Source: Mesorhizobium sp. M4B.F.Ca.ET.203.01.1.1 (lineage in GTDB: Bacteria > Pseudomonadota > Alphaproteobacteria > Rhizobiales > Rhizobiaceae). Taken from it: DNA of 64,000 nucleotides. Of this stretch, positions 61,960 through 64,000 are shown piece after piece. The DNA is taken from positions 558,001-622,000 of the forward strand of contig NZ_SRUO01000001.1 in NCBI RefSeq assembly GCF_004791025.1, in the 5' to 3' direction. Both the position numbers and the translations under genes were made by a program. Every line of letters starts with the position of its first letter. The stretch's first letter is position 1. Under the pieces are notes generated by a model that ran no database searches, was not told the origin of the DNA, and worked only from the letters and a program-made list of their open reading frames with translations.

Positions 61960-64000
61960 ATGACCAAGCACGTTCCCAACCTGAAGGCGCAGAAGATCCA
62001 GGGCGGCGTCGCCAGCGACCAGCGCCACGATTCCGCGCACAAACATGTCAGCGGCACGGCGGTCTATATCGACGACATGCCGGAGCCGGCGGGCACGCTG
62101 CATGGCTGCCTCGGCCTTTCGGCAGCAACGCATGCCACCATCACCCGGATGGACCTGTCGGCGGTGCGCGCGGCGCCGGGCGTCGTCGACGTGCTGACGG
62201 CAAAGGACGTGCCCGGCGAGAACGACATCTCGCCGACCGGCCGCCATGACGAGCCGGTGCTCGCCGACGGCAAGGTCGAGTTCTACGGCCAGCCGATCTT
62301 CTGCGTCATCGCCGAGACGCGCGAACAGGCGCGCCGCGCCACCCGGCTGGCCAAGGTCGAATACAAGCAATTGCCCTTCGTCACCGACATCGGCGAGCTA
62401 AACCCAAGGAAAGACAAGCTGGTCACGCCGCCGCTGACGCTGAAGCGCGGCGACGCGGAGGCGGCGATCAAGGCAGCGCCGCGCAAGCTCAAGGGAAAAA
62501 TGCGCGTCGGCGGCCAGGAGCATTTCTACCTGGAAGGCCATATCGCCATGGCCGTCCCCGGCGAGGACGAGGATGTCACCATCTATTCCTCTACCCAGCA
62601 TCCGAGCGAAGTCCAGCATATGGTCAGCCACGCGCTGGGGGTGCCGAGCAACGCCATCACGGTGGAGATTCGCCGCATGGGCGGTGGCTTCGGCGGCAAG
62701 GAGACGCAAGGCAACCAATTTGCCGCGCTGGCGGCGATCGCAGCGAAACGGCACCACCGCGCGGTGAAAATCCGGCCCGACCGCGACGACGACATGACCG
62801 CCACCGGCAAGCGCCACGACTTCGTCGTCGATTACGAGGTCGGCTTCGACGACGACGGCAACATACTCGGCGTCGACTTCATGTTCGCGGCGCGCTGCGG
62901 CTTCTCCTCGGACCTGTCGGGCCCGGTGACCGACCGCGCGCTGTTCCATTGCGACAACACCTATTTCTGGCCAGCGGTGCATGCGCAGTCGGCGCCGCTC
63001 TACACCAACACGGTGTCGAACACCGCCTTCCGCGGTTTCGGCGGGCCGCAGGGCATGGTCGGCGCCGAGCGCGTCATCGACGAGGTCGCCTTTGCCGTCG
63101 GCAAGGATCCGCTCGAGATCCGCAAGAAGAATTTCTACGGCACCAGCGACCGCAACGTCACGCCCTACCATCAGACGGTCGAGGACAACATCATCCACCG
63201 CATCATTGCCGAGCTGGAGGCGAGCTCGAACTATGAGCGGCGCCGGCGTGAAATCAGGGCCTTCAACGCCAACAGCCGCTTCATCAAGCGCGGCCTGGCG
63301 CTGACACCGGTGAAGTTCGGCATCTCGTTCACTGCCACGCATTACAACCAGGCCGGCGCGCTGGTGCACGTCTATACCGACGGCTCGGTGCATCTGAACC
63401 ATGGCGGCACCGAGATGGGGCAAGGCCTCTATCTCAAGGTCGCGCAAGTGGTGGCGGAAGAGTTCCAGATCGACCTCGACCAGGTCAAGATCACCGCCAC
63501 GACAACCGGCAAGGTGCCGAACACGTCGGCCACCGCGGCGTCGTCCGGCTCCGACCTCAACGGCATGGCGGCGCAGAACGGCGCCCGCCAGATCAAGGAC
63601 CGGCTGACCAATTTCGCGGCCGAGAAATACCAGGTGCCGCGCGACCAGGTGCTGTTCCTGCCCAACCGGGTTCGCATCGGCAACCAGGAGATCGCCTTCG
63701 CCGACCTCGTCAAGCAGGCCTATATGGCGCGCATCCAGCTCTCGGCAGCCGGCTTCTACAAAACACCGAAGATCCACTGGAACCGCGACAAGGGCGAGGG
63801 TCGCCCCTTCTACTACTTCGCCTATGGCGCATCGTGCTCGGAAGTGTCGGTCGACACGCTGACCGGCGAATACGTGGTCGAGCGCACCGACATACTGCAC
63901 GAGACCGGCCGCTCGCTGAACCGTGCCATCGACCTCGGCCAGATCGAGGGCGGCTTCATCCAGGGCATGGGCTGGCTGACCACCGAGGAACTGTGGTGGG
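61960..64000 (+). CDS. xdhB: xanthine dehydrogenase, large (molybdopterin) subunit, partial
   Basis: The frame is open from ATG 61960, after AAAGGAGG, to the right edge (680 codons seen of an expected 770 or so). Molybdopterin-family features: VSGTAVYIDDMPEPAGTLHG, EHFYLEGHIAMAVP, RRMGGGFGGKE, FRGFGGPQGM and HGGTEMGQGLYLKV. It hydroxylates hypoxanthine and xanthine to urate. Third gene of the rightward purine operon; xdhC and a urate oxidase (puuD) would be expected beyond the window. Confidence 0.95.
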   Translation, partial: MTKHVPNLKAQKIQGGVASDQRHDSAHKHVSGTAVYIDDMPEPAGTLHGCLGLSAATHATITRMDLSAVRAAPGVVDVLTAKDVPGENDISPTGRHDEPVLADGKVEFYGQPIFCVIAETREQARRATRLAKVEYKQLPFVTDIGELNPRKDKLVTPPLTLKRGDAEAAIKAAPRKLKGKMRVGGQEHFYLEGHIAMAVPGEDEDVTIYSSTQHPSEVQHMVSHALGVPSNAITVEIRRMGGGFGGKETQGNQFAALAAIAAKRHHRAVKIRPDRDDDMTATGKRHDFVVDYEVGFDDDGNILGVDFMFAARCGFSSDLSGPVTDRALFHCDNTYFWPAVHAQSAPLYTNTVSNTAFRGFGGPQGMVGAERVIDEVAFAVGKDPLEIRKKNFYGTSDRNVTPYHQTVEDNIIHRIIAELEASSNYERRRREIRAFNANSRFIKRGLALTPVKFGISFTATHYNQAGALVHVYTDGSVHLNHGGTEMGQGLYLKVAQVVAEEFQIDLDQVKITATTTGKVPNTSATAASSGSDLNGMAAQNGARQIKDRLTNFAAEKYQVPRDQVLFLPNRVRIGNQEIAFADLVKQAYMARIQLSAAGFYKTPKIHWNRDKGEGRPFYYFAYGASCSEVSVDTLTGEYVVERTDILHETGRSLNRAIDLGQIEGGFIQGMGWLTTEELWW

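Overview
The window looks like a piece of a Mesorhizobium-type chromosome (Alphaproteobacteria, Hyphomicrobiales). It is uniformly GC-rich and has densely packed operons with TGATG and ATGA overlaps. It carries three tandem genes of the DUF680 family, which I know only from Mesorhizobium and close relatives, and an alpha-glucoside (agl) operon in the order known from Sinorhizobium. Several families of short palindromic intergenic repeats typical of rhizobia are scattered through it. I see no rRNA, tRNA, CRISPR array, insertion sequence or prophage. It reads as a catabolic and transport region of a soil or plant-associated heterotroph.

Layout. 1-2.2 kb: two secreted proteins of unknown role. 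2.6-6.1 kb: an orphan peptide-type binding protein overlapping an ATP-grasp-like gene, then an HSL-type hydrolase. 6.3-14.1 kb: a carnitine/gamma-butyrobetaine catabolic cluster (hydratase, CoA ligase, acyl-CoA dehydrogenase, L-carnitine dehydrogenase, an HD-domain protein resembling diiron oxygenases, a dehydrocarnitine-cleaving BKACE enzyme and a divergent CdhR-like regulator). 14.1-18 kb: xylose isomerase and xylulokinase with an NTF2-like gene between them. 18-26.4 kb: housekeeping and accessory genes (TTC38-like, LysE exporter, L,D-transpeptidase, PPi-type phosphofructokinase, metallo-hydrolase, DegP protease, molybdopterin oxidoreductase with its reductase). 26.4-30.8 kb: a tight five-gene cassette of PqqD-like protein, HprK-like kinase, two glycosyltransferases and a nucleotidyltransferase. 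30.9-33.6 kb: a Rieske oxygenase/reductase pair resembling glycine betaine demethylase, with a clear cobalamin riboswitch in its leader. 34.1-35 kb: three DUF680 genes and a strong terminator. 35-43 kb: the aglR/aglEFGAK locus. 43-47.1 kb: an inserted hydrolase flanked by a duplicated aglR 3' end, a small AT-rich membrane protein, and an ECF sigma/anti-sigma/subtilase operon. 47.3-55.4 kb: a peptide-type ABC transporter with a CocE hydrolase and a phosphodiesterase. 55.5-56.2 kb: an MqsRA toxin-antitoxin pair. 56.3-64 kb: purine degradation (deaminase, allA, allE, puuE-uraD fusion, hiuH, xdhA, xdhB running off the right edge).

How the parts fit. The carnitine cluster should deliver betainyl-CoA/glycine betaine plus acetoacetate, and the Rieske pair could remove the first methyl group of that betaine, so two separate loci may form one pathway. 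The most unusual points are the cobalamin riboswitch in front of that Rieske oxygenase, the HprK-like/PqqD-like cassette that looks like an uncharacterised peptide or polymer modification system, the HD-oxygenase-like gene inside the carnitine operon, an anti-sigma factor whose outer domain resembles a subtilase prodomain next to a subtilase, and the 57-bp direct repeat bracketing the inserted hydrolase. All functional names are from reading motifs; no database search was run.
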